Assembly (NCBI GenBank): GCA_964393035.1
Contig: CAYMRX010000004.1
Coordinates: 248,001-312,000, forward strand
Origin: Tabrizicola_A sp964393035
GTDB lineage: Bacteria > Pseudomonadota > Alphaproteobacteria > Rhodobacterales > Rhodobacteraceae
Direction: 5' to 3'
Length of the DNA stretch: 64,000 nt
The translations under genes and the position numbers were made by a program. Position 1 is the first letter of the stretch, and every line of letters begins with the position of its first letter. Below the pieces are notes generated by a model. It worked only from the letters and a program-made list of their open reading frames with translations. It was not told the DNA's origin and ran no database searches. This document shows positions 1-7,628 of the stretch, one piece after another.

Positions 1-1
1 A

Positions 2-1552
2 ATCGGTGAAACCTGCGAACCGGCTCGGGCACGGGCGGGGCGTTCCGGGGGGCGGCAGGCGCGGGTGGCAATGCGGGCCGCGCCCTTGGCGGATGATGTG
101 CGCCCGGTGCGGGGCGGCATGCCGGGGGGGCAATACAAACCCCTGACCGAGGCGGGGGTGGCGCAGATTCACGCCGCCGCTTTGGACGCGCTGGAAGAAA
201 TCGGTCTGTCACAGGCCCCGAAATCGGGGGTGGAGATCATGACCGCCGCCGGGGCGGTGCAGGGCAGCGACGGGCGTCTGCGCTTTCCGCGGGCGCTGGT
301 CGAGGACATGCTGGCGGTGGCCGCACGCGACATCACGCTTTATGCGCGCGACCCCAAGCATGACCTGGTCTTGAGTGGGACAAATGTCCATTACGGCACG
401 GCAGGGGCGGCGGTGCATATCGTCGATCCGATCACGCTGGAGTATCGCGATTCCACGGCGCAGGATCTTTATGATGCCGCGCGGCTGGTGGATAACCTTG
501 ACAACATTCATTTTTATCAGCGCACCATGGTCTGCCGCGATGTCTTGGACAACAAGGAGATGGATCTGAACACGCTTTATGGCTGCCTTGCGGGCACCAA
601 AAAGCATGTGGGGACGTCGTTCAGTGATCCCAGCCATGTCGCCGATTGTTTTGACATGCTTTACATGGTGGCGGGGGGCGAGGAGAAATGGGTGGAGCGG
701 CCCTTCGTGTCGAACTCCAACTGTTTTGTCGTGCCGCCGATGAAATTTGCCGAGGAAAGCTGCATCACGATGGAGGATTGCATCCGCCGCGGGATGCCGA
801 TGCTGCTTCTGTCGGCCGGGCAGGCGGGGGCGACGGCCCCGGCTCCGATTGCGCTGACCATTGTGCAGGCGGTGGCGGAGTGTCTGGCGGGGGTGGTGTA
901 TGTCAACGCCATCAAGAAGGGCGCTCCGGCGATCTTTGGCACTTGGCCTTTCGTGTCGGATTTGCGGACCGGGGCGATGTCGGGTGGCTCGGCGGAACAG
1001 GCGCTTTTGACCGCCGGTTGCGCGCAGATGCACCGGTTCTATGGGTTGCCGGGCGGGGCCGCTTCGGGGATATCCGACAGCAAACTGCCCGACATGCAGG
1101 CCGGATGGGAGCAGGGGATCACCAATGCGCTGGCGGGGCTCGCGGGCCTCAACATGTGCTATGAGGCGGTGGGGATGCATGCCTCGCTTCTGGGTTTCTG
1201 TCTGGAAAGCCTTGTCTTGGGTGATGACCTTTTGGGGCAGACCATGCGGTTGGTGCGCGGCATTGACGTGACGCCGGACAGCACCTCGCTGGATGCGATG
1301 AAAGAGGTCTGTCTGGGTGGGCCGGGGCATTATCTCGGATCGGAGCAGACCTTGAAGCTGATGCAGACCGAATATGTCTACCCCAAGGTCGGCAACCGGA
1401 TGAGTCCGAAGGAATGGAACGAGGCGGGCAAGCCCTTGCTTTTGGACGGGGCGATTGCGCGCAAGAATGACATCCTGTCGAAGGCGGGTTGCGTGGTGGA
1501 CCCCGAGATCGACCGGGCCATTCGGGCGAAGTTCAACATCTACTTCAAGTGA
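2..1552 (+). CDS. MttB-like (non-pyrrolysine) corrinoid methyltransferase, 5' partial
   Basis: Trimethylamine methyltransferase-family protein. Members move a methyl group from a quaternary amine such as glycine betaine to the cobalt of a corrinoid protein. The frame is open without a stop from base 2 to the stop at 1552. The residues before the internal GTG (65) and ATG (71) are Arg/Gly/Ala-rich, like the N-termini I recall for family members, so the real start probably lies left of the window. There is no in-frame amber codon, so this is the non-pyrrolysine branch and not classical trimethylamine methyltransferase. The barrel body is intact. A dehydrogenase gene follows 29 bases later on the same strand. 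A corrinoid-activating protein is encoded near the far end of the window. The substrate cannot be read from sequence. Confidence 0.85.
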   Translation: MGETCEPARARAGRSGGRQARVAMRAAPLADDVRPVRGGMPGGQYKPLTEAGVAQIHAAALDALEEIGLSQAPKSGVEIMTAAGAVQGSDGRLRFPRALVEDMLAVAARDITLYARDPKHDLVLSGTNVHYGTAGAAVHIVDPITLEYRDSTAQDLYDAARLVDNLDNIHFYQRTMVCRDVLDNKEMDLNTLYGCLAGTKKHVGTSFSDPSHVADCFDMLYMVAGGEEKWVERPFVSNSNCFVVPPMKFAEESCITMEDCIRRGMPMLLLSAGQAGATAPAPIALTIVQAVAECLAGVVYVNAIKKGAPAIFGTWPFVSDLRTGAMSGGSAEQALLTAGCAQMHRFYGLPGGAASGISDSKLPDMQAGWEQGITNALAGLAGLNMCYEAVGMHASLLGFCLESLVLGDDLLGQTMRLVRGIDVTPDSTSLDAMKEVCLGGPGHYLGSEQTLKLMQTEYVYPKVGNRMSPKEWNEAGKPLLLDGAIARKNDILSKAGCVVDPEIDRAIRAKFNIYFK

Positions 1553-1581
1553 TGCCGATAGAACGTTGATGGGGCGTGAAA

Positions 1582-2487
1582 ATGTCAATTCACTACGGGT
1601 ACATCGGCCTTGGCAATCTGGGGGCGGCCTGCGCGGGGTGCCTCTTGAAGGCGGGCTTCAGGGTGACGGTCTATGACCTGAACCCCAAGCTTGCCGCGCC
1701 TTTGCTGGCCATGGGGGCGACCTTGGCGGCGAGTGCTGAGGAATTGGCGGGATCGGTGGATCATGTGCTGACCTGCCTGCCGTCGCCGGCGGTGTCGGAA
1801 CGCGTCTTGCGCAACATCCTGCCGCATTTGAGGTCCGGCGCGCATTGGCTGGAGATGTCGACCTTGGGTCGCGATGAGGTGCTGGCGCTGGCCGCCGTGG
1901 CGGCAGAGGCGGGCGTGCGGATGATGGAGCTTCCCGTCACCGGCGGGGTGCATCTGGCCTATCAGGGCAAGATCACCATGCTGGCGGGGGGCGACAAGGA
2001 CATGTTCGATACCCATCACGCCGCGATGCAGGCGATGGGGGACAAGATTTTCCACATGGGGCCATTGGGGTCTTCGTCGATCATCAAGGTCATCACCAAT
2101 ATGCTGGCCTTCATCCATCTGAAGGCGACCTCGGAGGCCCTGATGCTGGCCAAGCGGGGCGGGCTTGATCTGGGGCAGGCCTGGCATGCGATTGCGGCCA
2201 GTTCGGGAAACAGCTTTGTGCATGAGACCGAAGGCGCGCTGATCCTGAACGGGTCTTATGACATTGCCTTCAATGTCGATCTGGCGCTGAAGGATCTTGG
2301 GTTCGCCTTGGGCTTTGGCAAGGAGTTTGGCGTGCCGCTTGATCTGGCCAGCATGACCAACCAGACCTATGTCGCGGCAAAGGCGGCTTACGGCGGCGAG
2401 GCGCAGTCGCCGATGATTGCCAAATTGCTGGAAGATCTCTTGGGCACCGACTTGCGCGCGCCGGGGTTTCCGGCAAGGCTGGAGTAA
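1582..2487 (+). CDS. NAD(P)-dependent beta-hydroxyacid dehydrogenase (3-hydroxyisobutyrate dehydrogenase family)
   Basis: 301-residue cytosolic oxidoreductase. The N-terminal Rossmann fold carries GLGNLG close to the start, and the segment MELPVTGGVHLA matches the substrate-binding signature of the family. Lys169 in SIIKVITN is the expected catalytic lysine, at the start of the C-terminal helical domain. Length is typical (about 295-305). ATG 1582 is preceded by GGGG at a good distance. It lies between the MttB-like gene and a PLP enzyme, all on one strand with short gaps, which suggests one catabolic transcript. Family members oxidise 3-hydroxyisobutyrate, tartronate semialdehyde or related beta-hydroxy acids; the actual substrate is unknown. 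Confidence 0.85.
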   Translation: MSIHYGYIGLGNLGAACAGCLLKAGFRVTVYDLNPKLAAPLLAMGATLAASAEELAGSVDHVLTCLPSPAVSERVLRNILPHLRSGAHWLEMSTLGRDEVLALAAVAAEAGVRMMELPVTGGVHLAYQGKITMLAGGDKDMFDTHHAAMQAMGDKIFHMGPLGSSSIIKVITNMLAFIHLKATSEALMLAKRGGLDLGQAWHAIAASSGNSFVHETEGALILNGSYDIAFNVDLALKDLGFALGFGKEFGVPLDLASMTNQTYVAAKAAYGGEAQSPMIAKLLEDLLGTDLRAPGFPARLE

Positions 2488-2501
2488 CCGGGGCCGATCA
2501 A

Positions 2502-2550
2502 GCCGGGGCGCTGCCCCGGACCCCCGGGGTATTTTTGCCAAGATGAAAGG
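2502..2550 (+). repeat. Dispersed intergenic repeat, copy A (GC hairpin plus GTATTTTTGCCAAGATGAAAG)
   Basis: A GGGGCGCTGCCCC hairpin is followed by CCCCCGGGG and then GTATTTTTGCCAAGATGAAA. The second half recurs at 7131, 36594 and twice near 61.1 kb, and both halves recur in degenerate form at 22735. This copy ends in AAAGG, seven bases before the GTG chosen as start of the next gene. Confidence 0.7.
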
Positions 2551-2557
2551 CCGGATC

Positions 2558-3673
2558 GTGGACGAGATTGCGAAGGCGCGGATGGCGCAGGTGTTGCATC
2601 ACCGCAAGGCGGGGCTTGCCTTGGGGGACCCCGTGGTGCCGCCGATTTCGGTCGCGACCACCTTTCACCTGCCCGAGGCGCAGGGGGCGGCCTATTATTA
2701 TGGCCGCTCCGGCCAGCCGACATGGGATGCGGTGGAGGCGCAGCTTGGTCTGTTGGAAGCGGCGGAGGTTGTGGCCTTCCCCTCTGGCATGGCGGCGATT
2801 TCGGGCGCGCTGATTGCCTGTCTGCGGGCCGGGGCACGCGTGATGATCCCCTCGGATGGCTATTATGTGACCCGGCTTTTGGGGCGGGATTTGCTGGCGG
2901 TTTACGGGGTGGAGGTGGTGGAGGTGCCGACGCTGGCGATGGCGGCGGCCGATTTCACCGGCTTTGATGTGATCTATATCGAGACGCCTTCGAACCCCGG
3001 TTTGGATGTCTTGGATATTGCCGAGATTTCGGCGCGCGCCCATGCGGCGGGGGCGCGTGTGATTGCCGACAACACGACGATGACGCCCTTGTTGCAGCAG
3101 CCTTTGGATCTGGGCGCCGATCTGGTGGTGGCGGCCGATACCAAGGCGCCTGCGGGCCATTCGGATGCGCTGTTTGGCCATGTGGCGGGGCGCGATGCCA
3201 ATCTGATGGCGCGCATCCGCGAGGGGCGGCGGCAGTCGGGGTCGGTGCCGGGGCCGTTTGAGGCCTATCTCGTGCATCGCGGGATCGAGACGCTGGAGGT
3301 TCGGCTTGCACGGATGTGCAGCTCTGCCGCGGTGATTGCCGAGAGGTTGGCGGCGCATCCGGCGGTGAAGGCCTTGCGCTATCCGGGGCGGGCGGGAGAC
3401 CCGTCTTTTGCGACCTCGCAAAAGCAGATGCTGAACGGCGGTTTCCTGATCGGGTTCGAGATGGCCGGTGAGGCGGAGGCCGAGGCGTTTCTGGCCGCTT
3501 GCCCGCTGATCGAGCAAGCCACCAGCTTTGGCGGCGTGCATACGGCGGGGGAACGGCGGGCGCGCTGGGGCGATGCGGTGGCACCGGGCTTCATCCGGCT
3601 TTCCATTGGCATTGAGCCGCTGGAGGTGCTGTGGGCGGCGATCGAGGCGGCACTTCCGGCAGGAAAAGCCTGA
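2558..3673 (+). CDS. Cys/Met-metabolism PLP-dependent enzyme (cystathionine gamma-lyase-like)
   Basis: 371-residue fold-type I PLP enzyme of the trans-sulfuration family (cystathionine gamma-lyase, gamma-synthase, methionine gamma-lyase). Visible features: the YYYGRSGQPTWDAVE segment near the N-terminus, FPSGMAAISGAL (phosphate loop), ETPSNPG, and the Schiff-base lysine Lys196 in the DTKAPAGHSD segment. Family members usually have TKY or TKF there, so Ala after the lysine is a variation near the active site. GTG 2558 has AAAGG at ideal spacing. ATG 2543 lies inside the dispersed repeat without a Shine-Dalgarno sequence, and ATG 2582 is also possible. Third gene of the MttB-like cluster; the reaction is not determined. 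Confidence 0.8.
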   Translation: MDEIAKARMAQVLHHRKAGLALGDPVVPPISVATTFHLPEAQGAAYYYGRSGQPTWDAVEAQLGLLEAAEVVAFPSGMAAISGALIACLRAGARVMIPSDGYYVTRLLGRDLLAVYGVEVVEVPTLAMAAADFTGFDVIYIETPSNPGLDVLDIAEISARAHAAGARVIADNTTMTPLLQQPLDLGADLVVAADTKAPAGHSDALFGHVAGRDANLMARIREGRRQSGSVPGPFEAYLVHRGIETLEVRLARMCSSAAVIAERLAAHPAVKALRYPGRAGDPSFATSQKQMLNGGFLIGFEMAGEAEAEAFLAACPLIEQATSFGGVHTAGERRARWGDAVAPGFIRLSIGIEPLEVLWAAIEAALPAGKA

Positions 3674-3691
3674 TCTTTCTTTGAACTGGCC

Positions 3692-3721
3692 TTGACCTTC
3701 CCGCCCCTTCGCTACTTATTC
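3692..3721 (+). promoter_or_regulatory. Candidate sodB promoter
   Basis: TTGACC at 3692-3697 and TTATTC at 3716-3721 are separated by 18 bases, about 37 bases before the sodB ATG. No other sigma-70-like pair was obvious here. Motif match only. Confidence 0.4.
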
Positions 3722-3757
3722 AAGGGCAACGCGAAACCCCGAAACAGGAGAAGTCCG

Positions 3758-4360
3758 ATGGCTTTCACCCTTCCCGATCTGCCTTATGCCCATGATGCGC
3801 TGGCGTCCTTGGGCATGTCGAAAGAGACGCTGGAATACCACCACGACCTGCACCACAAGGCCTATGTCGACAATGGCAACAAGCTGATTGCCGGGACCGA
3901 ATGGGAAGCGAAGTCCTTGGAAGACATCGTGCGCGGCACCTATCAGGCTGGTGCGGTTGCGCAGAACGGCATTTTCAATAATGCCTCGCAGCATTGGAAT
4001 CACAACCTCTTTTGGGAAGTGATGGGGCCGGGTGAGGCCAAGAAGATGCCGAGCACCTTGGAAAAGGCGCTTGTGGAGGCCTTCGGTTCGGTCGCCAAGT
4101 TCAAGGAAGATTTCGCCGCCGCCGGGGCGGGCCAGTTCGGTTCAGGCTGGGCGTGGCTGGTGAAGGACAAGGACGGTGCCTTGAAGGTCACCAAGACCGA
4201 GAACGGCGTGAACCCCTTGTGCTTTGGCCAGACCGCCCTTTTGGGCTGCGATGTGTGGGAACATTCCTATTACATCGACTTCCGCAACAAGCGCCCGGCT
4301 TACCTGACCAACTTCCTGGAAAAACTGGTGAACTGGGAAGCCGTCGCCGCCAAGCTCTAA
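3758..4360 (+). CDS. sodB: Superoxide dismutase, Fe-type
   Basis: 200-residue cytosolic enzyme that converts superoxide to oxygen and hydrogen peroxide. The four metal ligands are visible: His28 in EYHHDLHH, His82 in WNHNLFW, Asp165 and His169 in DVWEHSYY. Gln78, just before the WNH ligand, sits where Fe-type enzymes carry the glutamine that tunes the metal, and GQFGSGWAWL also fits the Fe/cambialistic group. ATG 3758 has AGGAG seven bases upstream; the open frame back to 3692 covers the promoter and is not coding. A strong hairpin terminator follows, so the gene is probably monocistronic. Confidence 0.95.
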   Translation: MAFTLPDLPYAHDALASLGMSKETLEYHHDLHHKAYVDNGNKLIAGTEWEAKSLEDIVRGTYQAGAVAQNGIFNNASQHWNHNLFWEVMGPGEAKKMPSTLEKALVEAFGSVAKFKEDFAAAGAGQFGSGWAWLVKDKDGALKVTKTENGVNPLCFGQTALLGCDVWEHSYYIDFRNKRPAYLTNFLEKLVNWEAVAAKL

Positions 4361-4393
4361 GGCTTGCGGGCCGCGCGCCCTTGTGACAGCTAG

Positions 4394-4428
4394 AACCGCC
4401 GCCCCGGTATTCGGGGCGGCGGTTTTCA
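4394..4428 (+). terminator. Rho-independent terminator after sodB
   Basis: Perfect 13-bp stem (4394-4406 with 4412-4424), loop GTATT, followed by TTCATT. Confidence 0.85.
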
Positions 4429-4455
4429 TTTGGGGGCCAGCGCGTGGGATTGGGC

Positions 4456-5424
4456 ATGACCGAGGCGGAAAAAGGCGTGTTGGCGATTGTCGCGGCCTGT
4501 CTGATCTGGGGCTTTGCGACTCTCTATTACAAGGCGATGGCCCATGTGCCGCCATTGGAGGTCTTGTCGCATCGCGTGCTGTGGACGCTGCTGTTTTTCG
4601 GCGCGCTTTTGGCGGTGCAGGGGCGCTTTGCCGAGGTGGGGCGGTTGATTTTCGGGCCAAAGGGGCTGCGGGTCGCCATGGCAGGCGCGGTGATTGCGCT
4701 GAACTGGGGCGTGTTCATCTGGGCCATTCAGGCGGGCTATGCCGTGGAATCGAGCCTTGGCTATTACATTCTGCCGCTGGTTTCGGTGGTGATGGGGGTG
4801 GCCTTGATGGGCGAGCGGTTGATGCCTGCCCAAGCGGTCGCCGTGGCGCTGGCGGCTTTGGCGGTGCTGGTGCTGACCTATGGCATGGGGGTGGCGCCGT
4901 GGATTGCGCTGATCCTGGCCTTCAGCTTTGCGCCCTATCTGGTGTTGAAAAAGGAAATGGCCGCGCCGGCGGTGGTGTCGGTGACGGCCGAGGTTCTGGT
5001 CATTGCCCCCGTGGCGGTGGTCTGGCTTATGGGTGCGCATTTTGCCGGCTGGCTGGAGTTTGGCCGACCGGGCGGGCTTTGGGGCCAGGATCTCTACGCC
5101 ACGCTGATGCTGCCGGTGACCGGGCTGATTTCCGGTCTGCCGCTGATCCTGCTCTCCTGGGGCGCGCAGCGGGTGCGGCTGTCAACCTTGGGCGTGGTGC
5201 AATATCTGAACCCGACCTTGCAGGCGTTTTCCGCCGTCGTGGTGATGGGCGAGCCGTTCACGCCTTGGCACGGGCTGGCTTTCGGGCTGATCTGGGCAGC
5301 GCTGGCGATTTATTCCTTGACCGCGATCCGTCAGGAGAGGGCGGCGCGCAGAGAGGTTTCAAGCGCGCCGACATCCGCGACCACCCGGAACAGCCCCCGC
5401 ACCGAAGCATCGGCAAAGCCCTGA
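4456..5424 (+). CDS. rarD: EamA-family transporter, RarD-like
   Basis: 322-residue inner-membrane protein with about ten hydrophobic helices, of the drug/metabolite transporter superfamily. The N-terminus (EKGVLAIVAACLIWGFATLYYK) and the central SSLGYYILPLVSVVMG segment match RarD. E. coli RarD is about 296 residues and was named for chloramphenicol resistance; the physiological substrate is unknown. The last ~31 residues are polar (Arg, Ser, Thr, Ala) and overlap by 94 bases the 3' end of the convergent LOG-family gene, so they may be a recent read-through tail. GTG 4444 is an alternative start four codons upstream. Confidence 0.85.
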   Translation: MTEAEKGVLAIVAACLIWGFATLYYKAMAHVPPLEVLSHRVLWTLLFFGALLAVQGRFAEVGRLIFGPKGLRVAMAGAVIALNWGVFIWAIQAGYAVESSLGYYILPLVSVVMGVALMGERLMPAQAVAVALAALAVLVLTYGMGVAPWIALILAFSFAPYLVLKKEMAAPAVVSVTAEVLVIAPVAVVWLMGAHFAGWLEFGRPGGLWGQDLYATLMLPVTGLISGLPLILLSWGAQRVRLSTLGVVQYLNPTLQAFSAVVVMGEPFTPWHGLAFGLIWAALAIYSLTAIRQERAARREVSSAPTSATTRNSPRTEASAKP

Positions 5425-5891
5425 TCCACGATGTGCTCCAAAAGCGTGACAAGCGGCTGCCAATAGCCTTCAATGCTGACAAGGAAGATGGGTTTCCTGT
5501 GCAAACCGATCTGCGCCCAGGTCAAAACTTCGAAAAATTCGTCCAGTGACCCCGCGCCGCCGGGCAGCACTACGACAGCGTCGGAGTTCATGAACATCAC
5601 CTTTTTGCGTTCGTGCATGTCTTCGGTGATGACAAAGGTGGTCAGGTCGCGCTTGCCAACCTCGGCGCGCATCAGATGCGTCGGGATGACGCCAAAGGTG
5701 GCCGCCCCGGCGCTTTGGGCGTTGCGCGCAACCTCTCCCATCAGCCCGACATCGCCCGCCCCATAGACCAGCCGCCAGCCATTGGCGGCAATCATCGCGC
5801 CGGTCGCGCGGGCTGCGGCGGTATGGGCGGGATTGAGGCCAGAGCGCGCACCGCAAAAGACACAGATCGAGGCGGGTGCGTGGGGGGGCAT
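5331..5891 (-). CDS. LOG-family protein (TIGR00730 Rossmann fold; nucleoside 5'-monophosphate phosphoribohydrolase)
   Basis: 186-residue cytosolic protein of the LOG/lysine-decarboxylase-like family. Characterised members cleave cytokinin riboside monophosphates or AMP to the base plus ribose-5-phosphate. ICVFCGARSG at the N-terminus, LVYGAGDVGLMG, and LPGGAGSLDEFFE are visible. The last is the PGGxGTxxE active-site motif with Ser in place of Thr. ATG 5891 has GGAG five bases upstream. Its 3' end overlaps the convergent rarD gene. The LysM protein is divergent from it. Confidence 0.88.
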   Translation of the reverse strand: MPPHAPASICVFCGARSGLNPAHTAAARATGAMIAANGWRLVYGAGDVGLMGEVARNAQSAGAATFGVIPTHLMRAEVGKRDLTTFVITEDMHERKKVMFMNSDAVVVLPGGAGSLDEFFEVLTWAQIGLHRKPIFLVSIEGYWQPLVTLLEHIVDQGFADASVRGLFRVVADVGALETSLRAALS

Positions 5892-5991
5892 GGGGGCTCC
5901 GGAAAAAGGGTTGCTTTCCGGGGTGTATCGGGGTTCCCATGCAAAGGAAAGCAGCGGTCGGCAACAGACCGCGCGAGGAATGGGGAATGGA

Positions 5992-7077
5992 ATGACAAAA
6001 GCTTGGGGTTGGGGCTTGGGCGCTGCGGGCGGCGCTGTGATGCTGGGGCTGATTTGGTGGCTGACCGGGCAGGGGGGCGATCCGGCTGTGCCAGAGGAGA
6101 CGGCTGTTGCGGAACCGGCGGCCCCCGCCGCGACAGCGGAGGTCGTGGCGGAACCGGCCCCCGCACCGGAACCTGTGCCAGAGCCTGCCCCAGAACCCGT
6201 AGCAGAAGAACCCGCGCCGCCGCGCTTTGATGTGCTGCGGGTCGATGGCGGTGGCATGGCGACGATTGCCGGACAGGCACCCGCCGGGGCCGATGTGTCG
6301 CTCAGGCTTGACGGGGTGGAAGTTGGACGCGCCACCGCCGATGCCTCGGGGCAGTTCGCAGCACTTTTGACCTTGGCGCCTTCGGACAAGCCGCGCCTCA
6401 TGGGGCTGGTGGCGCTGTTGGCGGGGGGCAAGGAGATCGCCGGGGTGGAAACCGTCGCGATTGCCCCGATCGCAGCCCCCGTCGTGGCCGAGGCAGAACC
6501 CGCGCCCGCGCCCGAACCGGTGCCGGCGCTGCTCTTGGGGGAGGAGGGCGTCAAGGTTCTGCCCGAACCCGCGCCGTTGCCCGGCGCGCCGGTTCAGGTG
6601 GACAGCATTTCTTATGGCGCTGCGGGCGAGGTGGTTTTGGCCGGGCGTGCCACGGCGGGCGCGGCCTTGCGGTTTTATCTTGACGATGCGGCGGTGGCCG
6701 AGGGCAAGGCCGATGACAAGGGGAACTGGCAGGCAACGCTTGCCGAGGTTGCGCCGGGCTTGCACCGCTTGCGCGCCGATGAGGTTGATGCCGCAGGCAA
6801 GGTGATCTCGCGCTATGAGACACCGTTCCAGCGCGAGGTGCCGGTGGTGGCGGACGCCCCCGCCGCCCCTGAACCCGCGCCTGCGGAGCCTGCGCCCGAG
6901 GTAGCCCCTGCGCCGATCACCGTCACCGTGCAGCCGGGGTTGACGCTTTGGGCCATCGCGCGGGAAAACTTCGGCGAGGGCATGATGTATGTGCAGGTCT
7001 TTGAGGCCAACCGCGACAAGATCAAAGACCCCGATCTGATCTATCCGGGGCAGGTCTTTACCGTGCCGAAACCCTGA
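5992..7077 (+). CDS. LysM-domain envelope protein with Pro/Ala/Glu-rich linkers
   Basis: 361-residue protein with an N-terminal hydrophobic segment (GLGAAGGAVMLGLIWWL) acting as signal anchor. A long PAPEPVPEPAPEP-type linker likely spans periplasm. Two repeats resembling Ig-like/BON-associated modules (around VDGGGMATIAGQAPAGADVSLRLDG and VDSISYGAAGEVVLAGRATAG) follow. The C-terminal LysM domain (TVQPGLTLWAIARENFG to IYPGQVFTVPKP) binds peptidoglycan. ATG 5980 is also in frame but too close to the purine stretch. The architecture is common in Rhodobacterales; no enzymatic domain is visible, so a structural or scaffolding role at the cell wall is inferred. Confidence 0.8.
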   Translation: MTKAWGWGLGAAGGAVMLGLIWWLTGQGGDPAVPEETAVAEPAAPAATAEVVAEPAPAPEPVPEPAPEPVAEEPAPPRFDVLRVDGGGMATIAGQAPAGADVSLRLDGVEVGRATADASGQFAALLTLAPSDKPRLMGLVALLAGGKEIAGVETVAIAPIAAPVVAEAEPAPAPEPVPALLLGEEGVKVLPEPAPLPGAPVQVDSISYGAAGEVVLAGRATAGAALRFYLDDAAVAEGKADDKGNWQATLAEVAPGLHRLRADEVDAAGKVISRYETPFQREVPVVADAPAAPEPAPAEPAPEVAPAPITVTVQPGLTLWAIARENFGEGMMYVQVFEANRDKIKDPDLIYPGQVFTVPKP

Positions 7078-7130
7078 GGCTTGCGTCGTTTTCTCAAGCC
7101 TGCACCGGGGCGCCGGGTGTTTGCTCGGGG

Positions 7131-7163
7131 CCTCCGGCGGGGATATTTGGGCCAAGATAAAGG
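7131..7163 (+). repeat. Dispersed intergenic repeat, copy B
   Basis: CTCCGGCGGGGATATTTGGG followed by CCAAGATAAAGG matches copies at 2502, 36594 and 61119. It lies between the 3' ends of the LysM and ArsR genes. Confidence 0.65.
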
Positions 7164-7193
7164 CACGCGATTGGGTAGGGCGAGGGGCGCGCC

Positions 7194-7544
7194 TCAGTCT
7201 TTTGCGGGCCTGATTTCGGCCGGGCTGCGGCCATGGCGGCAACAGGCGACTACCTCGGGGTGGTCCATGCAGCAATCGTTGAGAAGAAAGGCGATGGTCT
7301 GGCCGATGCCGTTCGGGTCGACCGCATAGAAGACATGGCGTCCTTCCTTGCGGGCGCGGATCAACTGCGCCTGTTCCAGTGCGGAAAGGTGAAAGGACAG
7401 GCGCGAGGCCGAAAGCCCCAAGGCGCGGCCAATGTCGCCTGCGGCAAGGCCCGCCGTCCCCGCAGGCATCAACAGCCGCACGAGATCCAGCCTTGCATCA
7501 CTGGCAAGGGCTTGCAGGGCGGTCAGGGCATCGGCGCGATTCAT
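7194..7544 (-). CDS. ArsR-family metal(loid)-responsive repressor
   Basis: 116-residue winged-helix repressor. The helix-turn-helix region is LSASRLSFHLSALEQAQLI, followed by the wing ARKEGRHVFYAVD. The C-terminus holds two Cys pairs (NDCCMDH and VACCRHG), reminiscent of thiolate metalloid sites in ArsR proteins that place their sensor at the C-terminus; arsenite or a heavy metal would release DNA. There is no clear Shine-Dalgarno sequence before ATG 7544. Divergent from an Atm1-type exporter, with repeated motifs in the shared upstream region, so it probably represses itself and possibly the exporter. Confidence 0.88.
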   Translation of the reverse strand: MNRADALTALQALASDARLDLVRLLMPAGTAGLAAGDIGRALGLSASRLSFHLSALEQAQLIRARKEGRHVFYAVDPNGIGQTIAFLLNDCCMDHPEVVACCRHGRSPAEIRPAKD

Positions 7545-7545
7545 G

Positions 7546-7576
7546 GTTCAACTGTTCATGAAGGATTGAACTGTTC
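7546..7576. promoter_or_regulatory. Candidate ArsR operator between arsR-like gene and Atm1-type exporter
   Basis: GTTCAA (7546-7551) and TTGAAC (7566-7571) form an inverted repeat. AACTGTTC occurs as a direct repeat at 7550-7557 and 7569-7576. The site abuts the start of the ArsR gene. TTCAA/TTGAA half-sites are typical of ArsR operators. Confidence 0.5.
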
Positions 7577-7628
7577 CCGTTTAACCGTTAGGGGAAGGCT
7601 TAGCAATCATCTTCGTGAGAGCCAGCCC

